A stretch of 64,000 bases of DNA from Tridacna crocea. Taxonomy: Eukaryota > Mollusca > Bivalvia > Cardiida > Cardiidae. Where the stretch lies: contig OX031068.1 of the NCBI GenBank assembly GCA_943736015.1, positions 29,942,296 to 30,006,295 of the forward strand, read 5' to 3'. How positions within the stretch are numbered: position 1 is the first letter of the stretch; each line of letters opens with the position of its first letter. A program made the position numbers and the translations under genes. The notes under the pieces were generated by a model, which was given only the letters and a program-made list of their open reading frames with translations, was not told the origin of the DNA and did not search any database. Below are positions 26,378 to 40,342 of the stretch, one piece after another.

Positions 26378-26917
26378 GGACAAAAAGCAAAAGAGATTGA
26401 TAGGATAGAGAGACGAGAGAAAAGTTTGCAGGAAGGAAACAGAAAGTAAAGCAGACAGAGAGAACGTAACAGAATAGTAAGTGATAGAAATGAGACAGAA
26501 GATGGTGGAATAGCAAAAGAGACAGAAATAATTAGATACAGAGAGACTGTGTGAAACGAGGCAGTGAGAAAGATAGAAAAAAGAGAGAAATAAAAGAAGA
26601 GAAGGAAGAGAAACGGGAACGGATAGAGATACATAGAGCGAGAGAAAGAACAAGCGAGAGATAGAGAGAGAAAGAGATAGCGAGAAACAACGAGAGACTG
26701 AGCGTAGAAAAGTGTTAGTGAGTGAAAGATGAAAGGAGGAGCAGAGAGTAAGAAAAGGAGTTTGGAAGGCAGTAGATAGAGAGTGAGAGAAGAGTAAGAG
26801 ATAGAGAAAAAGAGAGAGACACAACAGAGATAGAAAGACAAAGTTAAATGGAGAGAGGTGAAGAGAGACAGAAATTGCGAAACGAGAGAAAGAAATAGAT
26901 ACCGAAAAGGAGAAGGT
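26345..26917 (+). repeat. GATA microsatellite and purine-rich tract (U4)
   Basis: Uninterrupted GATA at 26345-26377, then the purine tract. The DNA just upstream is shortened by the private deletion at 26297. Confidence 0.92.
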
Positions 26918-27557
26918 ACATTCAATTAAGTTACGTTCAAATTTGAAGAAAGCAGAATGAACAAACTTATTGACTGGAGCTTAATTAGGAGTGGGGGCAT
27001 AGTTTAAATACTGGGGGTTTATCTGTCCAACCACGAGAATATATAACATACCACTGATACAGGCATACGGCATTGGTTTGAAATAACAGAAGGGACATTG
27101 TTACAAGATTTGAAGGGACATCCAACTGAGAATGTATTTCACCGTCTGACAGACAGTATGGGGAACTAAGAGAAAACCTTTTCGACTGGCGTTGCATGCT
27201 TACAGGTGGGGAGTAAAATCTCTAGAAGGACACAGGTTTATAGCTTAATGATACATCTCACACACCAAGGCTACCATCTTAATTCCTAAAATTATAGAAC
27301 GCAAGCTGTTGCAGTACTTAACCAATGGACAGAGGATACATCTTCGAACTGTGGGCACAGCAAGAAGTAAGGAAAACAGTCTAATTGAAAACGGGTAAAT
27401 TTTAAGATGGAACACAGCTTTAGGGCGTTATGGTGTACTCGAGGGACTCATGGACTGAGGGTGTTCAATTGCTAACTTGGGTTCAACGCTCTGACTAATG
27501 TTTTAAGAATGGAAGAAAGTTCAGTCTGGGATACTTTCTGAGATTACTATTGCAGGT

Positions 27558-27929
27558 TTGAAGTGCATGTCAGGACAACTGTGCAAATGGTACCATATGA
27601 GTGAGGCAGTTTTTCAGGGCTTGGGTGTACATTCAACTGGGTATAGGAATTATTTCAAAGTACGAAGATATGAAATACATTGGGGAAACATTCCACGAAC
27701 TGAGGATACAATCTTAGGGACCCATTATGCTTGTAAGGGCCTGGTGGTTGATTTTAGGCACCGTGGGTATGAAATCGCCGAACGGGGGTACGGGCTTAGG
27801 AACTTGTGCAGCCAAAGAAAGGTAGAAATACAGTTGCAGGAGGACCTATTGACAAGCAATGTCAAGCAGTGTAGACCTCGAGCCAAAGGTGTAAACTCTA
27901 ACAAAAAGAAGAAATATTTCTCGGACTAA
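27558..27929 (+). other. ORF block of U4, longest form
   Basis: 123 codons from a TTG at 27558 (first ATG is the fourth codon), ending in KKKKYFSD. About 19 codons near the start are read in a different frame from U1, U3 and U6, after which the frames agree again. Confidence 0.35.
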
Positions 27930-28924
27930 ATGTACATCTATTCAACTAAAGGTAAATTAATCAGACTGAAAGGGGTAACGCACAGCACTTCCTTACAATG
28001 AAATTAAAAACAAATTGACTAACAGTAAAGCTGAATGAAGTACAGAAATAAGGAACCGGTAGATGCTCATGCGTTTGTCGACTCGGCTCATGGACTTTTG
28101 AGTTCATCTCTCAAATTGAGGGTACATACTGGGATTGGCTTATACGAGACTAAAGACGATGGTAAAGATAAATGGGCCAATAATACGGACTAAATATATT
28201 TTCCCGATATGAAAGCACAACCTGCGGACACGATCTATAAGACTGAGAATCTGCTTCATGGAATTGATGACAGTTATTGCGACAGAGTTTTTTTTTTATA
28301 TTTCAGTGCTGACAATCCTTCCAACGAGGTAAGAAAATGAAATATAGTGCGAAGTACTGGTAAAAGAAAGCGCCGATCTCTCTTCAAAGAGCTTATAACT
28401 TTTTTAATTGAATCCAAAACTGTCCAGAAAATAGCGATCCTCTTGAAATCTGCAGATTCTAAACACGTGGCCATTGTGCTTTTTTCCATCATTGTTTTTT
28501 ACAAACAGTTACAATGTCCTCTCGCACATAACAACCTTCCAGGAATATATAAATAGAGACTGGAAATGTATTTCCCTAGGTGAAAGTAAAATCTACCGAG
28601 TAAGAGTCCAATCGCTTAGACTGAGAATCTGCTCTATAGAATTGATGCCGATTATTGCGACAGGATTTAATCTTATCTCAAAACTCATTCTTTCGACAAG
28701 GTTATGTGAGAAATCAGCCAGTGTCAATGGGAACAATATTGTGCGAAGTACTGGTAAAAATTTATTCCCCTTCTAAAAGCTTTTATTTCATTGAATCCAC
28801 ACTTTTGCATCATTTTTCCTCACAAAATGTTAAAATTTGTTTTTGCACATAACAACCATCCAGGAATAAAGTAAACATGCCAAAATCAAATACACTCCCC
28901 TCTCTCACAGATCGTATTGCCCAG

Positions 28925-30055
28925 TTGCTTGGTCGGTAAATTACATGGCTTAAAACCTATACAGCCGTAGTTTCGCTCCCCATACTGTAACAATATCTGT
29001 CCGAGGTTCACTAGCGGAAAGGTATTGTGTCAGGCTAAAAGCCCAAGGTTCTATAGTTCGATACCCCGGCGAATTTAATCTTCTTTTTCAGGATTGTTAC
29101 AGTTCATAGCAGCAGGATTCATTCTTCTCTCATTGTTGACCAATCTTTCAAATGATCAACGTTAGAAAGCAAACAACAGTTTAGGAGAAGCTAAAAGCGA
29201 AATACCGGAAACTGAAACTCCAATAACGCATCAGTTGGTGAGTGTCATATCAGTCAAATTCTACTGAAGTGGTCAGATCGGGCTCATAACTTTCATTTCA
29301 TAAGATATGATCAATCGCAAAAGAAATTTTCATCAGCATAATTTTCACCTTATTTCCTCAGTTGATGACCAACGAGAACTGAAACTAGGGGTTCACAGGT
29401 TCGACTTCCCAGCTGTTCGATTTTTTTCCCAACGTTTGATTACAGTCAATCCATAAACAACACTTAAGGTAGCGGCAAAGTAATGTCTCAGCCTTAAAAC
29501 CTAATGTTCTATAGTTCGATACCCCGGCGAATCAAATCTTCTTTTTCAGAATTGTTAAAGTTTAGAGAAGCAGAATTCCTTCTTCTCTCGTTATTGACCA
29601 ATCTTTCAGCTGATCAACGTTAGAAAGCTAACAACAGTTTGGGAAAGGCTAAAAGCGAAATACCGGTAAAAGGTGCACAAATGACGCATACGTAGGTGTG
29701 CGCCATATAAGTCAAATTATGTTGAAGTCTTCCGATCGGACTTTCATTTTTGTAAGCATAACTCCCTTTAACATATGATCAATCACGAAAGGAATCTTCA
29801 TCAGCATAATTTTCTACTTACTGTAGTTGCTCAGTTGATGAAGAACGAGGCCGGAAACCAGCCGTTCGATTCTTTTTCAATGTTGATTACAGTCAATTCG
29901 ACAAGCTTTATCCATTTCACATCGCTCACATGTCCCCCTTAAATTCACATGAGGTCATCAGATCAGGCTCATAACTTTCATTATTCTAAGCTTGGTTGCT
30001 CAGCTGACGACAAACGAGGTCAGAAACTAGGGGTTCACAGGTCAATTTCCAAGCT
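28925..30055 (+). repeat. tRNA-like head cluster at U4/U5 (shortened)
   Basis: Heads: c 28925 to 28970, b3 29011 to 29055, a4 29354 to 29398, b1 29469 to 29513, a1 29827 (B box deleted), a2 29996 to 30040. It is near-identical to the cluster at 5895-7025, including the loss of b2 and a3. Confidence 0.72.
29989..30055 (+). repeat. tRNA-like fold, a2 head of U5
   Basis: The 7-bp closing stem is intact (29989-29995 with 30049-30055). The B box has the same lesion as U2 plus one more change. Confidence 0.55.
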
Positions 30056-31140
30056 TTTGCAATTTTTATCCGAGGTTTGACGAGTCATTGCGGCAAGAAT
30101 TATTAATTTCTCGTCCTTCAATTTTTTTACCCAAAAGCCATTATGTAGGAAAGCATCCTTGTTTTGAAATAATGTGCAAGGTACTGCTAAATGAAATACA
30201 AAAACAGCTTGGATAGATGCACATGACGCCCTGATATATCCAATATGACTGAAATGTGATATAAGGTAAAATGCAATAGGCTTAAAGCAATAACGTAAAT
30301 ACAAATTTTACCACAGTCTGATGAATTTTTCCTGGCCTCCAGCTCCCCTTTCAGCCAGCCCTATAAATCACCATCTTTTACAACGACATGGCTATCTCAT
30401 TTAATGGATCCTTCCTTCAATGCAGGTAACTGCTGTTAAAGCTATAGGTATAGATATTCAGTGCATTGGCGTTTGTTGTGTGGAAAAGAATCGAGTGTCC
30501 TCTATGATATTTACCCTCTAACATTTTCAACATATGCTTATTAAAATCTAGCACAGATAGTATAATATTCGCTTTTTCGTCGTTACCTTTAAAAATTTAA
30601 CATCTTCTTCATAAACAATACAACCTTTCCACTATTAGAGTAAAGATCTCAAAATCAAAACCTTTCTTAAACTCACTCCCTCCCATACTCAATGCCTCTC
30701 TGTTACTGTCTCTCGGTTTTCATATCTCTTAAAATCCAGAGCCACCGTTAGTAATATTCAAGTAATGTTCAAGTCGGCATTAAAACACCAAGAAAACAAA
30801 CACATCTATCTCCACTAATAAATCCGGTATCGCCACTACAACCATTACTACCAACTCACCCATCGAAACTACTTTCACCATTATTATTATCATCAACATC
30901 ACCATCAATGCAATGATTAAAAAGCATTAAAAACTCCATAGCTTTGTGTAAAGTAATAGCAAACTCTTAAAAGAGATAAGGAAAACATCTTTTTCCATTC
31001 AAATTAGTTACTTTTCATTGATAAATCTGAAAATCTTTCACAACATTCCCATATCAAAACTTTTTCTTGACCTTTGACTACAGAGATATTTAAATATCAA
31101 TTCCGTCGATAGACTGCAGAACGTGAGGCACGGGTTAGCT

Positions 31141-32280
31141 GGTTTGAATCCCCTACTAGGCCATTTCTTTCTGAGGCTTGATGATAATTTTTGCGCCGGG
31201 ATTAATTTTTGGCTCGCCTCTCAAAAGCAACTCTTTTGTTGAAAAGGGATCTTTAGCATCTGGAAAATATCATGCAAAGGATTGGTTACCGAAACTTCAG
31301 CAAATTATGGGTAGGTGCGCTGGCCGCCACAATATTATTGACAATTGTTGAAAACGGTGTTTAACACATGCAATCAATCAGTCAAATCAGTCCCCTTCTT
31401 TTATTTATCTGAAATAATTCACAGCATTTTCAAATCAACACATTATCCTCAAGTTTAACTCTAAACATTCTTAAACTGGAATTCGGTCCGCATTGCCCGG
31501 AACTTGAGGCACGGGTAAGCTGGTTTGAATCCCCTGCTCGGCTATTCCTTTCCGAGAGTTAAAGATACTCACTACGACAACATTAATTTTTTTCTAACCT
31601 CTAGCAGTTTTGACAATACTTATGTGGAAAAGTAGTCAGTGGCCTGGAAAGGATATCGTGTGAGATATTGGTTACTGAAACTACAGGAACGCATAGGCAA
31701 ATGTATTGGCCGCCGCAATACAACTCGAATATCGTTGAAAACGGTGTTAAACACATATAGTCAGTCAATTACTCAATCAATTAATTGTCAAAGACTAGTT
31801 CGGTAGCTCAGTCGTTTATCCATATATCAAGAGACATACCTAGTTCGGAAGATTTTTTTCCCCATATATGATGAAATTAATTCCAAATCTTCTGTTTGAC
31901 GGCTGTTCATTGCCTCAACGATAATTATGTGGAAAATAGGCCGACAGCTATATTATCTATTCCTATATTTACCATCAGAACACTTTTTGAAGCATGCCCA
32001 TTAAAATCTAGTATGAAAGATATATTTTTCTTTTCTGTCTTTAATCTCTCGAAATTTAATTTCTTTATCCACAATGGAACCCTGCCACTATAAAGTAAAA
32101 GTGTCGAAATCAAAAGAGTTTTCCAACTTCCAGTTTTAAAAACTCTGCCTCTGTCTATTTTATGACGTTGAGTATGTGAGACAGCAGCCAGTGGTGATAT
32201 ACTGTGAATATTGTGAAGAGCATTGGATAAAGAAAACCATAAAAGATTCTAGAACAGGGAGCCGATAGTTCGATTCCCGG
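31141..32280 (+). repeat. Degraded module group d1-d4 of U5
   Basis: B-box-like words at 31141, 31522 and 32267; A-box-like TAGCTCAG at 31804. Confidence 0.6.
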
Positions 32281-32842
32281 CTTGGTCGATTTTTTCCGAG
32301 AATTGCGTACAGTCATTGGGATATCATTAATTCATTTCTCAAATAGTACAGATATTTCGACATTTCTTATGTTGGAAAGCAGTCAGTGGTTTGGCAAGAA
32401 TATTGTGCGTAATACTGGTAGAATAAATTACAGGAAAAGATTCGTTCACAGGCCGCCGCAGTATGAACTGAAATAATGTTGTAAACGACGTTTTAACACT
32501 CTTCAATCAATCAATCAATCAATGGTTACTGCATAATTAAAGCATGTAGAATCGTGCGTTAATTATTATGAACTACTTTCAATAGATAGATGCTTTTGAT
32601 TATAAAATGGAAACCATGGCCTTTTCGGCATTCTTCAGGTAAATTGCTAAGGTTGATACGGAATTCGAATTGGTCGTATGTAATAAAGCACAGGGTGATT
32701 ACATAATCTTGTAAGATCTTGCCAGAATGTCTCAAATGTGCATTTCAGGAGGAAAAGGACAGACATCTTGGTCAATGAATACAGTTTGTCAAACGTGAGA
32801 AACGCAACAGGTACACTACAGCTGCAATATAAAGTCAGTCAC

Positions 32843-33418
32843 TAGATAGATAGATAGATAGATAGATAGCAGATGGACAAAAAGCAAAAGAGATTGATAG
32901 GATAGAGAGACGAGAGAATAGTTTGCAGGAAGGAAACAGAATGAAAAGCAGACAGAGAGAACGTGACAGAATAGTAAGTGATAGAAAATGAGACAGAATA
33001 TGGTGGGATAGCAAAGGAGACAGAAATATTTAGATACAGAGAGAGTGTGTGAAAAGAGGCAGTGAGATAGATAGAAAAAAGAGAGAAATAAAAGAAGAGA
33101 AGGAAGAGAAACGGGAACGGATAGAGATACATAGAGCGAGAGAAAGAACAAGCAAGAGATAGATAGAGAGAGAAAGATATAGAGAGAAACAGTGAGAGAC
33201 TGAGCGTAGAAAAGTGTGAGTGAGTGAAAGATGAAAGGAGGAGCAGAGCGTAACAAAAGGAGTTCGGAAGGCAGTAGATAGAGAGTGAGAAAAGAGTAAG
33301 AGACAGAGAGAAAGAGAGAGACACAACAGAAATAGAAAGACAAACTTAAATGGAGAGAGGTGAAGAGAGACTAAAATTGCGAAACGAGAGAAAGAAATAG
33401 ATACCGAAAAGGAGAGGG
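32843..33418 (+). repeat. GATA microsatellite and purine-rich tract (U5)
   Basis: Near-identical to the U2 tract, including the GCAGATGG end of the GATA run. Confidence 0.92.
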
Positions 33419-34059
33419 TACATTCAATTAAGTTACGTTCAAGTTTGAAGAAAGAGGAATGAACAAACGTATTGACTGGAGCTAAATTAGGAGTGGGGGC
33501 ATAGTTTAAATACTGGGGATTTATTTGTCCAACCACGAGAATGTATAACATACCACAGATACAGGCATACGGCATTGGTTTGAAATAATAGAAGGGACAT
33601 TCTAACAAGATTTGAAGGGACATCGAACTGAGAATGTATTTCACCGTCTGACAGAAAGTACGGGGAACTAAGAGAAAATCTTTTCGACTGGCGTTGCATG
33701 CTAACAGGTGGGGAGTAAAATCTCTAGAAGGACACAGGTTTATAGCTTAATGGTTCATCTCACACACCAAAGCTACCATCTCAATTCCTAAAATAATAGA
33801 ACGCAAGCTGTTGCAGTACTTAACCAATGGACAGAGGATACATCTTCGAACTGTGGGCACATCAAGAAGTCAGGAAAAAAGTCTGATTGAAAACGGGTAA
33901 ATTTTAAGATGGAACACAGCTTTAGGGCGTTATGGTGTACTCGAGGGACTCATGGACAGAGGGTGTTCAATTGCTAACTTGGGTTCAACGCTCTGACTAA
34001 TGTTTTAAGAATGGAAGAAAGTTCAGTCTGGGATACTTTCTGAGATTACTATTGCAGGT

Positions 34060-34459
34060 TTGAAGTGCATTTCAGGACAACTGTGCAAATGGTACCATAT
34101 GAGTGAGGCAGTGTTTCATGGCTTGGGTGTACATTCAACTGGGTATAGGAATTATTTCAAAGTACGAAGATATGAAATACATTGGGGTAACATTCCACGA
34201 ACTGAGGATACAATCTTAGGGACCCAATATGCTTGTAAGGGCCTGGTGGTGTATGTGTATGCACCTAGGGTATGAAATCGCCGACTGGGGGTACAGGCTT
34301 AAGAACTTGTGCAGTCAAAGAAAGATAGAAATACAGTTTCAGGAGGACCTATTGATAAGCAATGTCAAACAGTGTAGACTTCCAGCCAAAGGTGTAAACT
34401 CTAACAAAAAGAAAACAATATTTCTCGGACTAAATGTTCACCTCTTCAGCTTAACGTAA
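34060..34459 (+). other. ORF block of U5, frame interrupted
   Basis: Near-identical to U2 at 11026-11425, with the same split of the frame. Confidence 0.35.
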
Positions 34460-35552
34460 ATTAATCAGACTGAAAGGGGTAACGCACGACACTTTCTTAA
34501 AATGAAATTAAAAACAAAGTTCTAGACCATTTGCATTTGACAGACCGACGATACATCTTACAGAAACACACATCCAAAGGACCAAAAAGTGGAACTGATG
34601 AATCATATCTAACAATTTTCAGAGGTAACGTTTATCGCAGTGACTAACAGTAAAGCTGAATGAAGTACAGAAATAAGGAAGCGGTAGATGCTCATGCGTA
34701 TGTCGACTCTGCTCATGGACTTTGAGTTCATCTCACAAATTGAGGGTACATACTGGGATTGGCTTATACGAGACTAAAGACGATGGTAAAGATAAATGGG
34801 TCAATAATACGGACTAAATATATTTTCCCGATATGAAAATACAACCTGCAGACACGATCTATAAGACTGAGAATCTGCTTCATGGAATTGATGACAGTTA
34901 TTGCGACAGAGTTTTTTTTATATCTCAGTGCTGATAATCCTTCCAACGAGGTAAGAAAATGAAATATAGTGCGAAGTACTGGTAAAAGAAAGCGCCGATC
35001 TCCCTTCAAAGAGCTTATAACTTTTTTAATTGAATCCAAAACTGTCCAGAAAATATCGATCCTCTTGAAATTAACTTCTGCAGATTCTAAACACGTGGCC
35101 ATTGTGCTTTTTCAATCATTGTTCTTTACAAACAGTTACAATGTCTTCTCGCACATAACAACCCTCCAGGAATAAATAAATACAGACTGGAAATGTATCT
35201 CCCTAGGTGAAAGTAAAATCTATCGAGTAAGGGTACGATGGCTTGAACTGAGAATCTGCTCTATAGAATTGATGCCGATTACTGCGACAGGATTTAATCT
35301 TATCTCAAAACTCATTCTTTCGACAAGGTTATGTGAGAAAGTCAGCCACTGTCAATGGGAACAACATTGTGCGAAGTACTGGTAAAAAGTTATTCCCCTT
35401 CTAAAAGCTTTCATTTCATTGAATCCACTTTTGCATCATTTTTCCTCACAAAATGTTAAAATTTGTTTTTGCACATAACAACCCTCCAGGAATAAAGTAA
35501 ACATGCTAAAATCAAATACACTCCCCTCTCTCTCTCAAATCGTATTGCCCAG

Positions 35553-36400
35553 TTGCTTGGTCGGTAAATTACATGGCTTAAGACCGATACAGTCGTAGGT
35601 TCGCTCGCCATACTGTACCAAAATCTGTCCGAGGTTCGATGATATTCATTCTTCTAGGATCTACTCTTTGCTAAATACCGATCATTCAACCGACTAAAGT
35701 TATTTCAAATAGCCGTCAGTGGTTTGGAAAGACTGTAACAAAAGCAATGACCGCGCCATTTACCTGACACCAAGTTAAAACTATGCCTAAAAGAAGCAAA
35801 CAAAGAAATCTGGCTCTTTTACAATACTCAGCACTACCGACTTAATTATTACCATCATCATCATCATCATCCAAGCACTTTTTAAACAGGTATACTCAAA
35901 ACTATTTTTGTTCACTTTTCAACACTCTTAAAGAAATCGGTAAGACATCTTTATTCTACAAATCAGTCTCATTTCTTTACTCGATTTCCAGCTTGTTAAA
36001 AGTATTTCCAAATGCTTATCCACAGTTTTTCCTTTTTATATCTTAAAATGTTTTGATTCTTTCCAAAAGATCAGTTAACAACAATCAAATAAACACTTAT
36101 TATTTTCAGTGCTTCCATAATATTGTGACATGCTTCGGGATAAGATACCGGTATTTTGTCCCATTATAGCAAGATCTTTCTCTACAAGGATTTTCAAACA
36201 TGACTCATAAACATTTTTCGTTTACCTTACCATTATCCCCTCTAAAAATTGACTACCTTCCGATTACCTTCGAAAGTACACTTCAGTAACATACTTCTCT
36301 GCTTTTCACCACTTCTTTACAAAATAAAATTGTGTCAAAGATTCGAAAACATGAAATATCAAAAGCACATTCTCTCTTTCTCCCTTTGTCTTTCTTACAG

Positions 36401-36438
<38 letters not shown>

Positions 36439-38219
36439 AGCATCAATAGCATGGCGGCAAAGTAATGCCCCACACTTATAAATGAAGGTCTATAGTTGGA
36501 TTTCTCGGTTAATCTAATTTTCTGTTCCAGGATTCGAGAAGGTAAAAAAGTACCAGTTACACAAACCCAAAAACACATAGGTGCGTCTGATATAACTCAA
36601 ATTATGTTTAAGTCGTTAGATCGGGCTCATAACTTTCATTTTCGTTAACATGGCACTCTTTAAGATCTGATTAAATAAAAAAGAAGGAAACTTCAGCAGC
36701 ATAATTCTCTACTAAGTTGCTCAGTTGATGACAATATCGGCCTGAAACTTGGAGTTAACAGGTTCGATTCCCTAGCTGTTGCAGTTTTTATTTGAGGTTT
36801 TATAACAGTCACTACGACAAGATTCATTTCTCGTCACTCGCATTTTCTCTTCCTTCCTTCAATTCACATCACAACTGGACATCATTTTTCTTTACAAAAA
36901 TGTTACTTTTTTTCCCCGCACGTACCAACCCCTCGGGAATAAAAGCAGCGGAAAGGTATTGTCTCAGGCTAAAATCCCAAGGTTCTATAGTTCGATACCC
37001 CGTTAAATTTAATCTTCTTTTTCAGGATTGTTACAATTCATAGCAGCAAGATTCATTCTTCTCTCATTGTTGACCAATCTTTCAACTGATCAACGTTAGA
37101 AAGCAAACAACAGTTTAGGAAAAGCTAAAAGCATAATACCGGTAACAGAAAGTCCAATGACGCATCATTAAGTGCGTGTCATGTTAGTCAAATTCTGTTG
37201 AAGTGGTCAGATCGGGCTCATAACTTTCATTTCATAAGATATGATCAATCGCAAAAGAAATTTTCATCAGCATAATTTTCACCTTATTTGCTCAGTTGAT
37301 GACCAACGAGAACTGAAACCAGGGGTTCACAGGTTTGACTTCCCAGCTGTTCGATGTTTTTTCCCATGGTTTGATTACAGTCAATTCGACAAGCTTCATT
37401 CATTTCACATCACTCACATTCGGAACCCCCTTCAATTCACAAGAAAACTCTTGCGTCTTTTTTCTTCTTTACATAATGTTACAATTTCTTCACGCTTAGA
37501 ACAATCCCCAGGAAAATAAAGTGAAAAATTCAAACTCAATTTCGTTCTCTCTCTCTCTCCCTCTCTCTCTATCTCCCTTTCTTAATCCATAAACAACACT
37601 TAAGGTAGCGGCAAAGTAATGTCCCAACCTTAAAACCTAATGTTCTATAGTTATATACCCCGGCGAATCAAATCTTCTTTTTCAGAATTGTTAAAGTTCA
37701 GAACAGCAGAATTCCTTCTTCTCTCATTATTGACCAATCTTTTAACTGATCAACGTTAGAAAGCTAACAACAGTTTGGGAAAGGCTAAAAGCGAAATACC
37801 GATAAAATATGCGCAAATGACGCCTACGTAGGTGCGTGCCATATACGTCAAATTATGTTGAAGTCTTCCGATCGGACTTTCATTTTCGTAAACATAACTC
37901 CCATTAACATTTGATCAATCACAAAAGAAATCTTCATCAGCATAATTTTCCGCTTAATGTAGTTGCTCAGTGGATGAAAAACGAGGCCGGAAAGTAAGGA
38001 TTCGCAGGTTCGATTCCCAGCCGTTCGATTTTTTTTCAATGTTTGATTACAGTCAATTTGACAAGCTTTATCCATTTCACATCGCTCACATATCCCCCTC
38101 CAATTCACACGAGGTCATCAGATCAGGCTCATAACTTTCATTTTTGTTGACATTGCTCCCTTTAACATCTGATCAATTGCAGAAACTTCATCAGCATAAT
38201 TCTAAGCTTGGTTGCTCAG
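35553..38219 (+). repeat. tRNA-like head cluster at U5/U6
   Basis: Heads: c 35553 to 35598, b2 36451 to 36494, a3 36717 to 36761, b3 36945 to 36989, a4 37288 to 37332, b1 37605 to 37649, a1 37963 to 38007, a2 38212 (B box deleted). It is the near-identical partner of 12519-15190 and carries the same B-box mutations in b2 and b1. Confidence 0.72.
36401..36436 (+). repeat. TC microsatellite (U5)
   Basis: About 36 bases, interrupted once by CCC. Confidence 0.95.
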
Positions 38220-39168
38220 CTGATGACGAACGAGGTCTGAAACTAGATGCACAAGACGCCCTGATATATCAGATATGACTAAAATCTGATATGACGTAAA
38301 ATGCAATAGACTTAAAGCAATAACGCAAATACAAATTTTACCACAGTCTGATGAATTTTTCCTGGCCTCCACCTCCCCTTACAGCCAGCCCTTTAAATCA
38401 CCATCTTTTACAACAACATGGCTATCTCATTTAATGGATCCTTCCTTCAATGCAGGTAACTGTTATTAAAGCTATAGCTATAGATATTCAGTGCATTGGC
38501 GTTTGTTGTGTGGAAAAGAATCGAGTGTCCTCTATAATATTTACCCTCTAACATTTTCAACATATGCTTATTAAAATCTAGCACAGATTCTATATTTCGC
38601 TTTTTCGTCATTACCTTTAAAAATTTAACATCTTCTTCATACACAATACAACCTTTCCACTATTAAAGTAAAGATGTCAAAATCAAAACCTTTCTTAACC
38701 TCACTCCCTCCCATACTCAATGCCTCTCTTGTTACTGTCTCTCGGTTTTCATATCTCCTAAAATCCAGAGCCACCGTTAGTAATATTCAAGTAATGTTCA
38801 AGTCGGCATTAAAACACCAAGAAAACAAACACATCTATCTCCACTAATAAAGCCGGTATCGCCACTACAACCATTACTACCAACTCACCCATCGAAACTA
38901 CTTTCACCATTATTATTATCATCAACATCACCATCAATGCAATGATTAAAAAGCATTAAAAACTCCATAGCTTTGTGTTAAGTAATAGCAAACTCTTAAA
39001 AGAGATGAGGAAAATATCTTTTTCCATTCAAATTAGTTACTTTTCTTTGATAAATCTGAAAATCTTTCGCAGCATTCCCAAATCAAAATTTTCCTTGACC
39101 TTTGACTACAGAGGTATTTGAATATCAATTCCATCGATAGAGTGCAGAACGTGAGGAACGGGTTGGCT

Positions 39169-40342
39169 GGTTTGAATCCCCTACTAGACCATTTCTTTCT
39201 GAGGCTTGATGATAATTTTTGCGCAGGGAATAATTTTTGGCTAGCCTCTTAAAAGCAACTTTTTATAACAGTTATGTTGAAAAGGGGTCATTAGCATCTG
39301 GAAAATATCATGTAAAGGACTGGTTACCGAAACTTCAGCAAACTATGGGTAGGTGCACTGGCCGCTGCTACATCATTGAAAAATTGTTGAAAACGGTGTT
39401 CAACACATGCAATCAATCAGTCAAATCAGTCCCCTTCTTTTATTTATCTGAAATATTTCACAGCATCTTCCAATCAACACATTATCTTCAGGTTTACCTC
39501 TAAACATTCTTAAACTGGAATTCGGTCCGCATTGCCCGGAACTTGAGGCACGGGTAATCTGGTTTGAATCCCCTGCTCGGCTATTCCTTTCCGAGAGTTG
39601 AAGATACTCACTACGACAACATTAATTTTTCTCTAAACTCTAGCAGTTTTCACAATTCTTATGTGGAAAAGTGATCAGTGGCCTGGGAAGGGTATCGTGT
39701 GAGATATTGGTTACTGAAACTACAGGAACGCATAGGCAAGTGTATTGGCCGCCGCAATACAACTCCAATATCGTTGAAAACGGTGTTAAACACATATAGT
39801 CAGTCAATCACTCAATCAATTAATTGTCAAAGACTAGTTCGGTAGCTCAGTCGTTTATCCACAGATCTAGAGACAAGGGGGTCACCCATACCTAGTTCGG
39901 AAGATTTTTTTTCCCATATTTGATGAAATTAATTCCAAATCTTCTGTTTGACGGCTGTTCATTGCCTTAACGATAATTATGTGAAAAATAGGCCGACAGC
40001 TATATTATCTATTCCTTTATTTATCACCAGAACACTTTTTCAAGCATGCCCATTAAAATCTAGTACGAAAGATATATTTTTCTTTTCTGTTTTTAATCTC
40101 TCGTAACTTAATTTCTTTATCCACAATGCAGCCCTGCCACTATAAAGTAAAAGTGTCGAAATCAAAAGAGTTTTCCAACTTCCAGTTTAAAAACTGTCTC
40201 AGTCTATTTGTGACGTTGTGTTTATGACGTTGAGTATGTGAGACAGCAGCTAGTGGTGATATACTGTGAATATTGTGAAGAGCATTGGATAAAGAAAACC
40301 ATAAAAGATTCTAGAACAGGGAGCCAATAGTTCGATTCCCGG
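39169..40342 (+). repeat. Degraded module group d1-d4 of U6
   Basis: B-box-like words at 39169, 39561 and 40329; A-box-like TAGCTCAG at 39843. Confidence 0.6.

Larger units (their letters stand above)
22673..29578 (+). repeat. Macrosatellite monomer U4 (6.9 kb, with MITE)
   Basis: Fourth monomer. It carries a private 220-bp MITE (24631-24850) and private deletions near 26297 (about 120 bases, GAG microhomology) and near 28015 (about 165 bases). Near 29010 it has the same 1.3-kb deletion junction as U1. Its second tRNA-like head is intact, unlike in U1, U3 and U6. No gene is seen. Confidence 0.93.
29579..37714 (+). repeat. Macrosatellite monomer U5 (8.1 kb)
   Basis: Fifth monomer, almost identical to U2 at an offset of 23030-23034 bases. 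It shares U2's deletion upstream of the GATA block (junction near 32741), the damaged first tRNA-like head and the altered ORF block. Length differences from U2 are a few bases, mostly in simple repeats such as the ATC run near 35860. No gene is seen. Confidence 0.93.

Noticed and set aside
36306-36578. Frames with Arg-Glu repeats across the TC tracts (also 13364-13549, 21292-21543, 53581-53862, 61850-62062)
   Set aside because: They are translations of the TC microsatellite; length changes with slippage and no conserved protein flanks it.
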